Shown piece after piece: positions 35,761 through 44,488 of a stretch of DNA of 56,750 nucleotides (positions within the stretch are counted from its first letter, which is position 1; each line of letters opens with the position of its first letter). Source of the DNA: Aliarcobacter sp. (GTDB taxonomy: Bacteria > Campylobacterota > Campylobacteria > Campylobacterales > Arcobacteraceae); the NCBI GenBank assembly GCA_028688995.1, contig JAQTXB010000016.1, forward strand, positions 1 to 56,750, in the 5' to 3' direction. The notes below the pieces were generated by a model that was not told the origin of the DNA, made no database searches, and saw only the letters and a list, made by a program, of their open reading frames with translations. Both the position numbers and the translations under genes were made by a program.

Positions 35761-36180
35761 CTATTTTTTATCTTTTTCATTTTCATCATCATTTTCTTCC
35801 TCTTCTTTATCATGCCCATTATCAGACTTGTCTATTTGTTGATTTAAAATTTGTCCATTACCCGCATCAATAATAAAATCTGTAACTATGTTGTCATTTA
35901 AAACTTCAGCTTTATATACTAAATTACCATCTTCATTTTCTAAGTCAATATTGATAACTTTGCCATTTTGTTCTTTTTTTATAATCTTAATCACATCACT
36001 AGCATCAATTTTAGCAGAAATTTTTTCTTCTAATTCTGATATATCACCTTTTATTTGAATTGAACTTTTTATATCTAATTCTTTTTTATCATCATTAATC
36101 TCAATATCATTTGCTAATAACACCGTACCTATTAAACTTAATCCTATAATACTTTTTACAAAATAAGAGTTTTTCTTCAT
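35761..36180 (-). CDS. Periplasmic PepSY-domain protein
   Basis: 139 residues with a signal peptide (SIIGLSLIGTVLLA), a PepSY-type domain (KISAKIDASDVIKIIKKEQNGKVINIDLE..., then YKAEVLNDNIVTDFIIDAGNG-like strands) and a very acidic tail of Asp/Glu/Lys. PepSY proteins commonly accompany envelope two-component systems as accessory sensors or inhibitors. First gene of the PepSY-regulator-kinase operon, downstream of regulon promoter 2. Confidence 0.82.
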   Translation of the reverse strand: MKKNSYFVKSIIGLSLIGTVLLANDIEINDDKKELDIKSSIQIKGDISELEEKISAKIDASDVIKIIKKEQNGKVINIDLENEDGNLVYKAEVLNDNIVTDFIIDAGNGQILNQQIDKSDNGHDKEEEENDDENEKDKK

Positions 36181-36228
36181 TTTAAATCCTTTAGTTTTTA
36201 ATTCAATAAGTTATTTTATTGATAAGAG

Positions 36229-36265
36229 ATTATAATAATTGAAAATGAAATGAAAATGAATGAAT
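36229..36265 (-). promoter_or_regulatory. Regulon promoter 2 (PepSY-regulator-kinase operon)
   Basis: + strand AAATGAAATGAAAATGAA at 36243-36260, exactly 8 bp from ATTATA (36229-36234), i.e. a TATAAT on the coding strand. Predicts autoregulation of the operon. Confidence 0.72.
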
Positions 36266-36272
36266 AATAAAA

Positions 36273-37028
36273 TTATTCGATAACTCTTTCTTTTTCAAGT
36301 TGAGTTTCTTTATAAATACCGATAATTAGTATAATAGCAAAGATACTCGAAGCAGTAATTGTTCCTAAATCAAGTCCACCTTTTTCCAAAGGTTTTGTAA
36401 GTAAATCTCCAAAAGATGCACCAAATGGTCTTGTTAAGACAAATGCAATCCAAAATAATATCAGCCATGATATTTTTGTAAAATAATGAGCTAATCCTAA
36501 TACAACTAATACTCCACCAATTATTATTGAACTTTGCTTAAATCCTAAAGCCAAATCATCTGCAACATAATCACCTAATGCAGTACCTAAAGTATTTGCA
36601 AATAAAAATGCAATCCAATAATAAAATTCTGCATGAAATGTAGTTATATTTTCTACGTTAATATTTTTTTCTTTTTTGTACCATAATAATAGTGTTATAA
36701 CTAATAATGTGAAGAGCAATAAAGATCCTATTAAATAACCAAATCCTAGTGTTCTATCTATAAAATCAGATATAGCTGTACCAGCAATTGCACTAGTTGT
36801 AAAAGTTATCCAATACATAGTAGGATGGTAACCTTTCATCGAAAGTTTAATTCCTAACGCAAGGGCAAAAAGAGATAAAAATATAACTATTGTTTGTAAA
36901 TAACCAAAATTAAAAGTGAAGGAAAACATATCAGCACCTGTTTCACCTAATGTTGTTGAAGCTATTTTTATTATCCAATAGAGCCCTATAATATGAGGCA
37001 CTCTATTGATTAAACATTCTTTTTCCAC
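36273..37028 (-). CDS. COG4705-like membrane protein, paralogue 2
   Basis: 251 residues, about eight TM helices in two similar halves. Recurrent signatures STTLGETGAD, GTAISD, TLGTALGD and TRPFGASFGDLL are those of the uncharacterised COG4705 'membrane-anchored' family. The start is GTG and overlaps the stop of paralogue 1 by one base (TAGTG). About 40% of positions look shared with its neighbour. Acidic and Thr residues repeated in the membrane suggest ion or small-solute transport, but function is unknown. Confidence 0.75.
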   Translation of the reverse strand: MEKECLINRVPHIIGLYWIIKIASTTLGETGADMFSFTFNFGYLQTIVIFLSLFALALGIKLSMKGYHPTMYWITFTTSAIAGTAISDFIDRTLGFGYLIGSLLLFTLLVITLLLWYKKEKNINVENITTFHAEFYYWIAFLFANTLGTALGDYVADDLALGFKQSSIIIGGVLVVLGLAHYFTKISWLILFWIAFVLTRPFGASFGDLLTKPLEKGGLDLGTITASSIFAIILIIGIYKETQLEKERVIE

Positions 37029-37792
37029 TATTTACTCTCTTTTATTATATCAATTTTACTAACTGTTAAATAAGCAACAACTGCAATTATAATAGTAAAG
37101 AATGCAATATTAATTGTTCCAGCAGGAATTCCCATACCACCATCTGCAGGAGCTTGAATAAATAAGTCACCCAAAGATGCTCCTATTGGACGAGTAACAA
37201 TAAAAGCAATCCAAAATGCCAAGACACCATCTAATATTTTTGCAAAAAACAATCCACCTGCAATTACAAAAATACTACCAAATAACATTAATGAATTTAA
37301 ATAACCAAATGACAAATATTCAGACACAGTATCTCCAACTGCTGTTCCTAATGCAAAAGTTGTAAGGACAATTAACCAATAAAAAACTTCTCTTTGATTA
37401 TTTGTGATTTTATGAATAGATAAAGTTCCTTCTATTTTATACCATAGTAAAAAACCTAAAGCCATCATGATTGTAAAAACAATATCTAAAGAGATTAGAC
37501 TAATATTGAAATTATCAACTAAAATATCAGTTATCAAAGTTCCTTCAATACTCATCATTACAATTAAAAACCAATAAGCAGGTGCAAAATATTTTTTTTG
37601 TTTAAAATTCCAGAATATTGCAGCTATTGTAATAATACCCATTAAGATTGTAGTCCCAACTAGACCAATATTAACATCAACAGCCACAAAATCAGCAGCA
37701 GTTTCTCCAACTGTAGTTGATAGTATTTTTACTATCCAAAAAAATAGTGTTAGACCTGCAACCCTATTTAATGTTAAAAAATTTTCACTCAT
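37028..37792 (-). CDS. COG4705-like membrane protein, paralogue 1
   Basis: 254 residues, about eight TM helices. STTVGETAADF, GTLITDIL, ALGTAVGD and TRPIGASLGDLF lie in the same order as in paralogue 2, pointing to an internal repeat plus a gene duplication. Regulon promoter 3 lies directly upstream, which links the unknown family to the envelope two-component system. Confidence 0.75.
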   Translation of the reverse strand: MSENFLTLNRVAGLTLFFWIVKILSTTVGETAADFVAVDVNIGLVGTTILMGIITIAAIFWNFKQKKYFAPAYWFLIVMMSIEGTLITDILVDNFNISLISLDIVFTIMMALGFLLWYKIEGTLSIHKITNNQREVFYWLIVLTTFALGTAVGDTVSEYLSFGYLNSLMLFGSIFVIAGGLFFAKILDGVLAFWIAFIVTRPIGASLGDLFIQAPADGGMGIPAGTINIAFFTIIIAVVAYLTVSKIDIIKESK

Positions 37793-37821
37793 TTCAATCT
37801 CCTCATAATTTAATAGATGAG

Positions 37822-37859
37822 ATTATTAAATAAATAAATGAAATGAAAATGAAAATGAA
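37822..37859 (-). promoter_or_regulatory. Regulon promoter 3 (COG4705 pair)
   Basis: + strand AAATGAAATGAAAATGAA at 37836-37853, 8 bp from ATTATT (37822-37827), an AATAAT -10 on the coding strand. Confidence 0.7.
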
Positions 37860-37869
37860 AAATTTTATT

Positions 37870-38433
37870 TTAAATTTTTTTGAAAATTCTTTCTTCAGTT
37901 TTAATTATAAAATCATTAAGTATTTGTAGTTTATACTCATATTTATTTATAATAATAAAAGCTATTAAAGAAACAAAAATAGAACCAGCAATATCAAAAG
38001 GATAGTGTACTCCTACAAAAACTCTTAACAATCCACCAATTAAAGATAATAACAATAAACTTTCTCCTAAGATCTTATTATCAAGTTTGACATATAAATA
38101 AATTGCTATTGCAAACATAAATGTTGTATGATCAGAGGGAAATGAATTTTCAGCGACATGATTTACGATAGTATTTCCTAATCCGTCAACAAATGGGCGA
38201 TTGTGATAATAAAACCATCCAATAACTTGGTTTATTCCTAAAGCAAGAAGCATATTCATAAAAGCAAAAATAGCAATATTCTTTTTCTTCTTAAAAAAGA
38301 ATAAATATATTTCAATTATTATAAATACTATTGGCATATATTCTGCACCAATAATTCCTAAAAAATCAAGCATTGAGTTAGTGTTAGTAAATGAATTTAA
38401 TTTTAAAAATAAACTCTGATTTATTTCTTCCAT
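37870..38433 (-). CDS. BcrC-like undecaprenyl-diphosphatase (PAP2)
   Basis: 187 residues, five to six TM helices. PAP2 motifs YHNRPF, ENSFPSDHTTF and RVFVGVHYPFDI match the BcrC/YbjG type that recycles undecaprenyl diphosphate; such enzymes give bacitracin tolerance. Good start with AGGATATTT upstream. Regulon promoter 4 lies 30-60 bp upstream. This would be a second lipid-phosphate enzyme under the same control as eptA. Confidence 0.85.
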   Translation of the reverse strand: MEEINQSLFLKLNSFTNTNSMLDFLGIIGAEYMPIVFIIIEIYLFFFKKKKNIAIFAFMNMLLALGINQVIGWFYYHNRPFVDGLGNTIVNHVAENSFPSDHTTFMFAIAIYLYVKLDNKILGESLLLLSLIGGLLRVFVGVHYPFDIAGSIFVSLIAFIIINKYEYKLQILNDFIIKTEERIFKKI

Positions 38434-38461
38434 AAATATCCTTCGTATAATATTTTTTGGA

Positions 38462-38497
38462 AGATTAGAATATGAAAATGAATTGAAAATGAAAATA
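38462..38497 (-). promoter_or_regulatory. Regulon promoter 4 (BcrC-like phosphatase)
   Basis: + strand AAATGAATTGAAAATGAA at 38476-38493, 8 bp from AGATTA (38462-38467), a TAATCT -10 on the coding strand. One mismatch to the other three boxes. Confidence 0.65.
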
Positions 38498-38610
38498 TCT
38501 TTTTTATAAAAATTCTATTTTTATTTCAATAATAGAATTTTTATTTTGAAAAGTTTTCAAGAAAAATAAAAACATCTTTCTTTTGAATAATTAAAAGTTT
38601 TTTACTAAAG

Positions 38611-38812
38611 TAATCTGTCAATAAGAAATAGGACACAAAATCTTGAACAGTCTCTTCCTCAACCTCTTACTCTTGGAACAGTTTTTACTAATGGAAAGCA
38701 TGTTTCAAAAAGAGTTGAATTCTTCAACATATTCCATAAAGTACAGTTTGTTGAACTTGCTATTTTAACTTGGATACTTTTAAATTCTAAGTATGAATTT
38801 ATGTTACCTCAC
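38611..38812 (+). repeat. Dispersed repeat family, nearly complete copy (h)
   Basis: About 200 bp: left terminus TAATCTGTCAATAAGAAATA, block CTTCCTCAACCTCTTACTC, palindromic arms GGAACA/TGTTTC, ATAAAGTACAG, hairpin CTTGGAT/ATTCTAAG, right terminus TATGAATTTATGTTACCTC. No frame of useful length. It separates the envelope island from the efflux island. Confidence 0.7.
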
Positions 38813-39174
38813 CACCGCTCCAATTTGGGCTGCCAGTCGATTACCATCTGTTTTCCGACACCCAGAAATTTTTTCATATTTTAAATTTCCAAAAATATAT
38901 GAAAACCAAGAAATATGTTTTCCATATAGTTTCGGAAAGTATAAAGTTAGTTTTCGTATACAAGTATTTATTTTTTAAAATTTATTTGATAGTTAAAATA
39001 TAAATGTTTTTTATGATTTATAAATTCCTAAATTTTTAATTGATGTGCCAAACTTAAAGCACTATTTTCTATAAGAAATAATAAAATCTTTATCACAACA
39101 TATTTATTCAGAAAATATTTGTATCTAGCTATAAATTCTAAACTCAATAAGAACTAATTTAGATATTATTCTTT
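38813..39174. other. Gap between envelope and efflux islands
   Basis: Begins with a GC-richer patch (38813-38865) that contains the 18-bp sequence CATCTGTTTTCCGACACC (38845-38862), exact reverse complement of 6035-6052. The rest is AT-rich with no gene. The promoter of the following regulator gene must lie here, but no strong hexamer pair stands out. Confidence 0.45.
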
Positions 39175-39828
39175 ATGATAAAATTATTATTACTAGAAGA
39201 TGATCATGTGTTAGCAGAATCTCTTATTGAGCTTTTAGAAAGTGAAAACTTTGATATTGTTCATGTGCTTAATTCTCAAAAAGCTTTGGATAAAACTTTT
39301 TTACAAAAATTTGATTTATTATTACTAGATGTTAATGTTCCTTTATTTAATGGTTTTGAGCTTTTAAAAAGTTTAAGAGATAGTGGTGATAAGACTCCTG
39401 CTATATTTCTTACCGCACTTACTGATATTGCATCTTTATCAAAAGGCTTTGATGTTGGAGCAGATGACTATATAAAAAAACCTTTTGATTTTGATGAATT
39501 ACTTATTCGAATAAATGCTATTTTAAAAAAGCAGTATCATACTTATAGTAATGAACTTACTCTTGATGATTTTCATTTTTTTATAGAAAAAAATGAACTT
39601 TATAAATCAGATATTTTTATTCCTCTAACTCCTTATGAATTAAAGCTTGTTTTATTGTTTTTTAAAAATATAAATACTACTTTGACAAAAGATTTTCTAA
39701 TTGACTCTTTAGATGATTTTAAAGATATAAGTGAAGGAGCTCTTCGTGTACATATTACAAATTTACGTAAAATTGGCTTACCAATTGCAACAATAAAAGG
39801 AATAGGATATCGTTTTGCATCGTCATGA
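39175..39828 (+). CDS. OmpR-family response regulator (efflux operon)
   Basis: 217 residues. Acidic pocket LLEDD, phospho-acceptor D52 (LLLLDVNVP), IKKPFDFDELL, then a winged helix ending in ATIKGIGYRF. HprA/CrdR-like layout common in Campylobacterota. The kinase gene overlaps its 3' end by 14 bp. A truncated paralogue pair with the same overlap lies at 47.5-48.3 kb. Confidence 0.93.
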   Translation: MIKLLLLEDDHVLAESLIELLESENFDIVHVLNSQKALDKTFLQKFDLLLLDVNVPLFNGFELLKSLRDSGDKTPAIFLTALTDIASLSKGFDVGADDYIKKPFDFDELLIRINAILKKQYHTYSNELTLDDFHFFIEKNELYKSDIFIPLTPYELKLVLLFFKNINTTLTKDFLIDSLDDFKDISEGALRVHITNLRKIGLPIATIKGIGYRFASS

Positions 39829-40879
39829 AAAAAATGCTTTTCTAAAGTTTTTTATTACTTATTTTTTTAGTGTTGCCTTACTTATTTTAATTGCTGGATT
39901 TTTTTATTTTCAACAAATAAAAGAAGGATATTTAAAAGCAGAAGATTTTTCTTTAATTACATATGCTCGTTATATTAAAATAGGGGATAGCAGCAATACT
40001 TATTCTAGTGAATATCATCATAAATTTGTTGATACTAATAATAAATATATAGATATTAGGAACTTTGAGAAAATAGGAAAAGAATTTACAAAACTTATTC
40101 CCATGTCAAATAATGAACCATATCTTCAAGTTTTTAAATCAGATGAAAATTTTAATAATGAAGTTTATGAATTACTGTTAAGAGTTATAGTAGTTCAACT
40201 TTTATTACTATTTATCTTTGCAACACTTAGTTTTTATTTGGCAAAAAGTTCTTTAAAACCTCTAAAAGAGAGTATTGAAACTTTAGATAAATTTGCAAAA
40301 GATTTAATTCATGATTTAAATACACCTATCACTGCTATGAAATTAAATATTAAATTACTTGAAAAAGATCCGCAAATAAAGAACATCAAAGCTATTCAAA
40401 GATTAAATAAAAGTATAAATACTGTTACAGAATTACATGAAAACTTAACTGTTTTACTTGAAAAAAGAACTTTTCAAATCATATCTGTAAATATATTTGA
40501 TATTGTTCGAGAAGTCGTTCATCTTCATGAGCCTAGTTATCCTAATATTACATTTGATATTTCAAAGAATTCTTTGATTATTGACACAAATTCCAATGCT
40601 TTAAAAGAAGTGTTACACAATATTATTTCTAATGCATGTAAATATAATAGTCACAATGGATATGTACGTATTTATGAAAAAAATAAAATATTACATATTA
40701 GAAATAGTGGTGCTGAAATTAATGAAACTAATAAGATTTTTAATCGAAATTATAGTGAACAAAATAGTAGTGGAATAGGATTAGATATAGTTAAGCGTTT
40801 ATGTGATGCTATGAATATAAAAATTGAGGTTACATCAGATGAAGAAAGTAATTGTTTTAGTTTAATCTTTGATAAATAA
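39815..40879 (+). CDS. Sensor histidine kinase (efflux operon)
   Basis: 354 residues. TM helices near 12-31 and 125-145 flank a ~95-residue periplasmic loop. H-box DLIHDLNTPITAMKLNI, N-box IISNACKYNSHNG, G-box SSGIGLDIVKRL. The start is TTG at 39815 with AGGAATAGGA upstream; the ATG at 39825 is out of frame. Likely senses the substrate of the exporter downstream (inference). Confidence 0.9.
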   Translation: MHRHEKNAFLKFFITYFFSVALLILIAGFFYFQQIKEGYLKAEDFSLITYARYIKIGDSSNTYSSEYHHKFVDTNNKYIDIRNFEKIGKEFTKLIPMSNNEPYLQVFKSDENFNNEVYELLLRVIVVQLLLLFIFATLSFYLAKSSLKPLKESIETLDKFAKDLIHDLNTPITAMKLNIKLLEKDPQIKNIKAIQRLNKSINTVTELHENLTVLLEKRTFQIISVNIFDIVREVVHLHEPSYPNITFDISKNSLIIDTNSNALKEVLHNIISNACKYNSHNGYVRIYEKNKILHIRNSGAEINETNKIFNRNYSEQNSSGIGLDIVKRLCDAMNIKIEVTSDEESNCFSLIFDK

Positions 40880-40949
40880 TCCTTTATCCTAACATTAAGC
40901 TAATATGAGAAGAGTACAATAATCATATTATATTGATAAAGGATTCCAA

Positions 40950-42203
40950 ATGAAAAAAAGCTTATTACTATTAAGCTTATTCTTCTCATGTGCTTATACT
41001 CAAACTTTGAGTTTAGAACAAAGCATAGAAAAAACTCTTTTAAACAATCCAGATATTCAATCTTTTATTTTAAAAACTGAATTATCGCAGAAAAATTATG
41101 ATGTAACTTTTGCTGATAATTTACCACAAATAAATTTGCAAGCTGAGTATGATTTTGCGCAAACTTACACTAGTTCTTCAAATGGAACTTTTTATACTAC
41201 TGAAAAAAATGGCGGATATGCAGGTGCAAGTTTAAAGCAAAGAATATGGGATTTCCAAAAAACTTCTTCTAAATTAGATTCTTTAAAAATAGATGAAGAT
41301 ATAGCTAGCTTATCTTTAGAAGATATGAAAGCACTTATGGCTTACAAAATAAAATCTTTGTATAAACTAATTGTTATTCAAAAAGAAGCAATAGAAGTTC
41401 ATAAAAAAGATTTAGATTCTAAAAAAGCTTATTATGAACAAGCTCAAGGACTAGTTTCTCAAGGTTTTAAAACAAAAGCAGATTCAAGTCGTTTTTTATC
41501 AGCAGTTTATCTTTCAGAAGAAAATCTAGCCATTGCACAAGCTTCATTTGATAAAACAAAGAAATCTCTTTCTTTATATATTGGAGAAAAAATAAAAGAT
41601 GATACTACTTTTGAATCAGATATTATAAAGAAAAATTATTCTTTTGAACCTGATTTAGTAGAAGAGGAAATCTTAAGTAATAATTCTCAACTAAAAATTA
41701 ATGCATTAAATATAGATAAAAATAAACTTTTATATAAATCTGCAAAAGCATCTCATTATGGTTCAATTGATGGGGTCGCTTCTTATAATCATTTTGATAC
41801 TTTAAATGAATATAACACTTCAACTATTGGTGTTACAGTTGTTGTTCCACTTTTTAGTGGAGGAAGAATTGAAGCAGAAACACAAAAAGCAAGAATTAAT
41901 ATTCAATTAGCAAAACGAGAACAATCATCTAAAATATTAGCTATTAAAGAAAGTTTATCAAATTTACTTATTGATATTGCAAGGTATGATAAAACTATTG
42001 CCTCAAAACAAGCTCAACTTCATTGGGCTAATGATACAAAAGATGTTCTAGAAGGACGATATAAAGAAGGTCTTTCAACGTACATAGAGGTACTTGACGC
42101 TGAGTCATTAATCTTGACTGCACAATTAGAACTACTTGAGGCTTATTACACTAAAAGTACATCTATAGATCAAGTTGACTATTTAAAAGGAAAAATACAA
42201 TGA
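40950..42203 (+). CDS. TolC-like outer membrane efflux protein
   Basis: 417 residues, signal peptide KKSLLLLSLFFSCAYT, then two OEP repeats of long helices (LSLEQSIEKTLLNNPDI; LVEEEILSNNSQLKINALNID) with VPLFSGGRIEAE and GLSTYIEVLDAE, typical of TolC/OEP trimers. AAAGGA ribosome site. Overlaps the adaptor gene by 4 bp (ATGA). Confidence 0.92.
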   Translation: MKKSLLLLSLFFSCAYTQTLSLEQSIEKTLLNNPDIQSFILKTELSQKNYDVTFADNLPQINLQAEYDFAQTYTSSSNGTFYTTEKNGGYAGASLKQRIWDFQKTSSKLDSLKIDEDIASLSLEDMKALMAYKIKSLYKLIVIQKEAIEVHKKDLDSKKAYYEQAQGLVSQGFKTKADSSRFLSAVYLSEENLAIAQASFDKTKKSLSLYIGEKIKDDTTFESDIIKKNYSFEPDLVEEEILSNNSQLKINALNIDKNKLLYKSAKASHYGSIDGVASYNHFDTLNEYNTSTIGVTVVVPLFSGGRIEAETQKARINIQLAKREQSSKILAIKESLSNLLIDIARYDKTIASKQAQLHWANDTKDVLEGRYKEGLSTYIEVLDAESLILTAQLELLEAYYTKSTSIDQVDYLKGKIQ

Positions 42204-43345
42204 ATAAAAGAATTAAATATATAATAATTGTACTACTTGCTATTGTAGGAGGATTTCTTTTTTATAAGAACGTTTATATTGTCAAAACTACTTATAAAAC
42301 TCTTTCACCTAAGGTTGCTAATTTAGATATTAAAGTATTTGGAATAGGTAATGTAAGTGCTAAAGATATATATTCTATTACTGCTCAAACAGGAGGAAAA
42401 ATTATATCAATTCTTACAGATGAGGGACAATGGGTAAAAAAAGGTGATTTACTAATTACTATAGATCCAGTTGATATGCCTGAATTAGTTCAAGAAATGC
42501 TTATAAGTGTTGAGAAAACAAAATCTGAGCTTAAGGCACTAATAAAAGAAAGTGAGAGCTTAAATGCTCAAAAAGAATTAGCTTTGATTACTTATAAAAG
42601 ATATGAAAAGTTAGTTAAACAATCTTTCGTTTCTAGATCTGAATTTGATAAAGCAAAAACAGATTTAAATGCTTTAACAGCACAATTAGAAGCAACCTTA
42701 GTTCGTATTGAGTCAAGTAAAATTGAAGTTCAACGTACGCAAAAAAATGCAGATTCCTTAAAAACAAAATTATCTAGATTTCAAATTTATGCTCCAGTTG
42801 ATGGTTATGTAATATCTAAAAGTGCAGAAGTAGTACAAAATGTTGCTTCTGCTACAACTATTTTAAAAATCGTTGATCCTAAAACTCTTTGGATAAGAGC
42901 TTATATAGATGAAAAGATTAGTGGTGATATAAAAATTGGACAAAAAGCAGAAATAACTCTTCGTTCTCAAAGTAATAAACAATTCACTGGATATGTTAAA
43001 CGAATTGTTGCACAAAGTGATGCTGTAACTCAAGAAAGAGAAATTAATGTGGCATTTGATGAATTACCAATTCCTTTTTATATCAATGAACAAGCTAGAG
43101 TTACTATAAATGCAAAAACAATATCAAATGCAATTACAATTCCTTTAAATACATTAAAAGTTGAAGATGGGAAAGAAGGGGTTTGGACTTTAATAGATAA
43201 TAAAGCTTATTTTAAAGAGCTCAATATTCAAGCAAAAGGTGATAATGAAGCTGCAATAATAAGTGGTATAAAAACAGAAGATATTATAATCATACCAGAC
43301 AGTAGTAAAAAAGCTTTAAGTGAAGGAATGAGGATTCATCAATGA
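42200..43345 (+). CDS. HlyD/MacA-type periplasmic adaptor
   Basis: 381 residues. N-terminal TM anchor (7-25), first lipoyl half (GGKIISILTDEGQWVKKGDLL), a long coiled coil (~95-180), second lipoyl half (IYAPVDGYVISKSAEVVQ), and beta-barrel (LWIRAYIDEKISGDIKIGQKAEI). Bridges the ABC transporter and the TolC-like channel. 4-bp overlaps on both sides. Confidence 0.92.
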   Translation: MNKRIKYIIIVLLAIVGGFLFYKNVYIVKTTYKTLSPKVANLDIKVFGIGNVSAKDIYSITAQTGGKIISILTDEGQWVKKGDLLITIDPVDMPELVQEMLISVEKTKSELKALIKESESLNAQKELALITYKRYEKLVKQSFVSRSEFDKAKTDLNALTAQLEATLVRIESSKIEVQRTQKNADSLKTKLSRFQIYAPVDGYVISKSAEVVQNVASATTILKIVDPKTLWIRAYIDEKISGDIKIGQKAEITLRSQSNKQFTGYVKRIVAQSDAVTQEREINVAFDELPIPFYINEQARVTINAKTISNAITIPLNTLKVEDGKEGVWTLIDNKAYFKELNIQAKGDNEAAIISGIKTEDIIIIPDSSKKALSEGMRIHQ

Positions 43346-44487
43346 TTAATCTAGCCAAAAAAGATATATCTCACTCCCTTGGAAAGTTTTTAGTAACTGC
43401 AATGGGTGTAGGTATGCTTCTTGGAATTGTACTTATTATGATGGGAGTATATCGAGGTATGGTTGTTGATGCAGAGATATTAATTAATGATATAAATGCA
43501 GATTTGTGGATAGTTCAAGAAGATACTCTAGGCCCTTTTGCTGAATCATCAAGAGTTCATGAAGATTTGAAAAATTCTATAAGTATTATTGATGGAGTGA
43601 AGTATAGTGAAGCAATAACCTTTCAAAATATACAACTTCCACAGGGGAGTATGCCTATTCGAGTTATGGCTGTTGGATATGATCCTTTTGGTAATATAAA
43701 TCCAATAAACCCAAATAGACTAATCCAAGGAAGTAAGTTAACAAAAGACCATTATCAAATTGTTGTTTCTAAAGAAACAGGATTCAAACTCCATGATGAG
43801 ATAATACTTGCAAGAGATAAGTATGAAGTGGTAGGACTAACTGAAAAAACAGTATCTTCAGGAGGTGATTTATTAGTTTATATCAGCTTAAAAGATGCAC
43901 AAAAAAACCAATTCTCATATTCTAATAACAGAGTAAGAAGTGATCGTGAACGTGGTATAAGTGGAAATGATACGACTATGGTAAATGCAATAATAGCAAA
44001 TCTAAAAGATGGATATAACACAGATGAAGTTGCAAAAAATATAAAAGAGTGGAAACATAAAAGTGTTTATACAAAAAAGGAACAAGAAGATATTTTAGGA
44101 AAAAATCTTATTGAAAGAGCAGCGAAACAAATAGGTTTATTTACGGGTATTCTTATTTTAGTTTCAACAATTATAATAGCTCTTATCATATACACGATGA
44201 CTCTTGAAAAGATGAAAGAAATATCAATAATGAAACTTATCGGAATCCCAAATAGCGTAATTATAAAGATGATTGTACAAGAAACACTTCTTCTTGGTAT
44301 TATTGCTTTTATTTCAGGAAATATTTTTTCTCATCTAATATATGAGAAGTTTCCCAAAAGAGTTGTATTAGAAATTTCTGATGCTTGGCTACTTTTTATA
44401 GTTGTAATAATTGCTTCTATTTTATCATCTTTTATAGGTGTGAAAAAAGTTATAAGTGCTGATCCAGCAGCTGCAATAGGAGGATGA
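43342..44487 (+). CDS. FtsX-like ABC transporter permease (DevC/MacB type)
   Basis: 381 residues. One N-terminal TM (about 14-34), a large periplasmic domain (~40-260), and three C-terminal TMs with the FtsX-type signature LEKMKEISIMKLIGIPNSVI. A separate ATPase gene follows, so the layout is DevBCA-like rather than the fused MacB. Such transporters export peptides, lipids or drugs by mechanotransmission. Confidence 0.9.
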   Translation: MINLAKKDISHSLGKFLVTAMGVGMLLGIVLIMMGVYRGMVVDAEILINDINADLWIVQEDTLGPFAESSRVHEDLKNSISIIDGVKYSEAITFQNIQLPQGSMPIRVMAVGYDPFGNINPINPNRLIQGSKLTKDHYQIVVSKETGFKLHDEIILARDKYEVVGLTEKTVSSGGDLLVYISLKDAQKNQFSYSNNRVRSDRERGISGNDTTMVNAIIANLKDGYNTDEVAKNIKEWKHKSVYTKKEQEDILGKNLIERAAKQIGLFTGILILVSTIIIALIIYTMTLEKMKEISIMKLIGIPNSVIIKMIVQETLLLGIIAFISGNIFSHLIYEKFPKRVVLEISDAWLLFIVVIIASILSSFIGVKKVISADPAAAIGG

Positions 44488-44488
44488 T

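Noticed and set aside
36229..36265. Simple low-complexity GAAAAT slippage tract
   Set aside because: Considered for the ATGAAAATGA boxes, but identical distance to a -10 in four promoters argues for a functional site rather than random microsatellite.
38793..38978. 61-codon frame between the islands
   Set aside because: Starts within repeat copy h and crosses the GC-rich patch; no ribosome site or recognisable motif.
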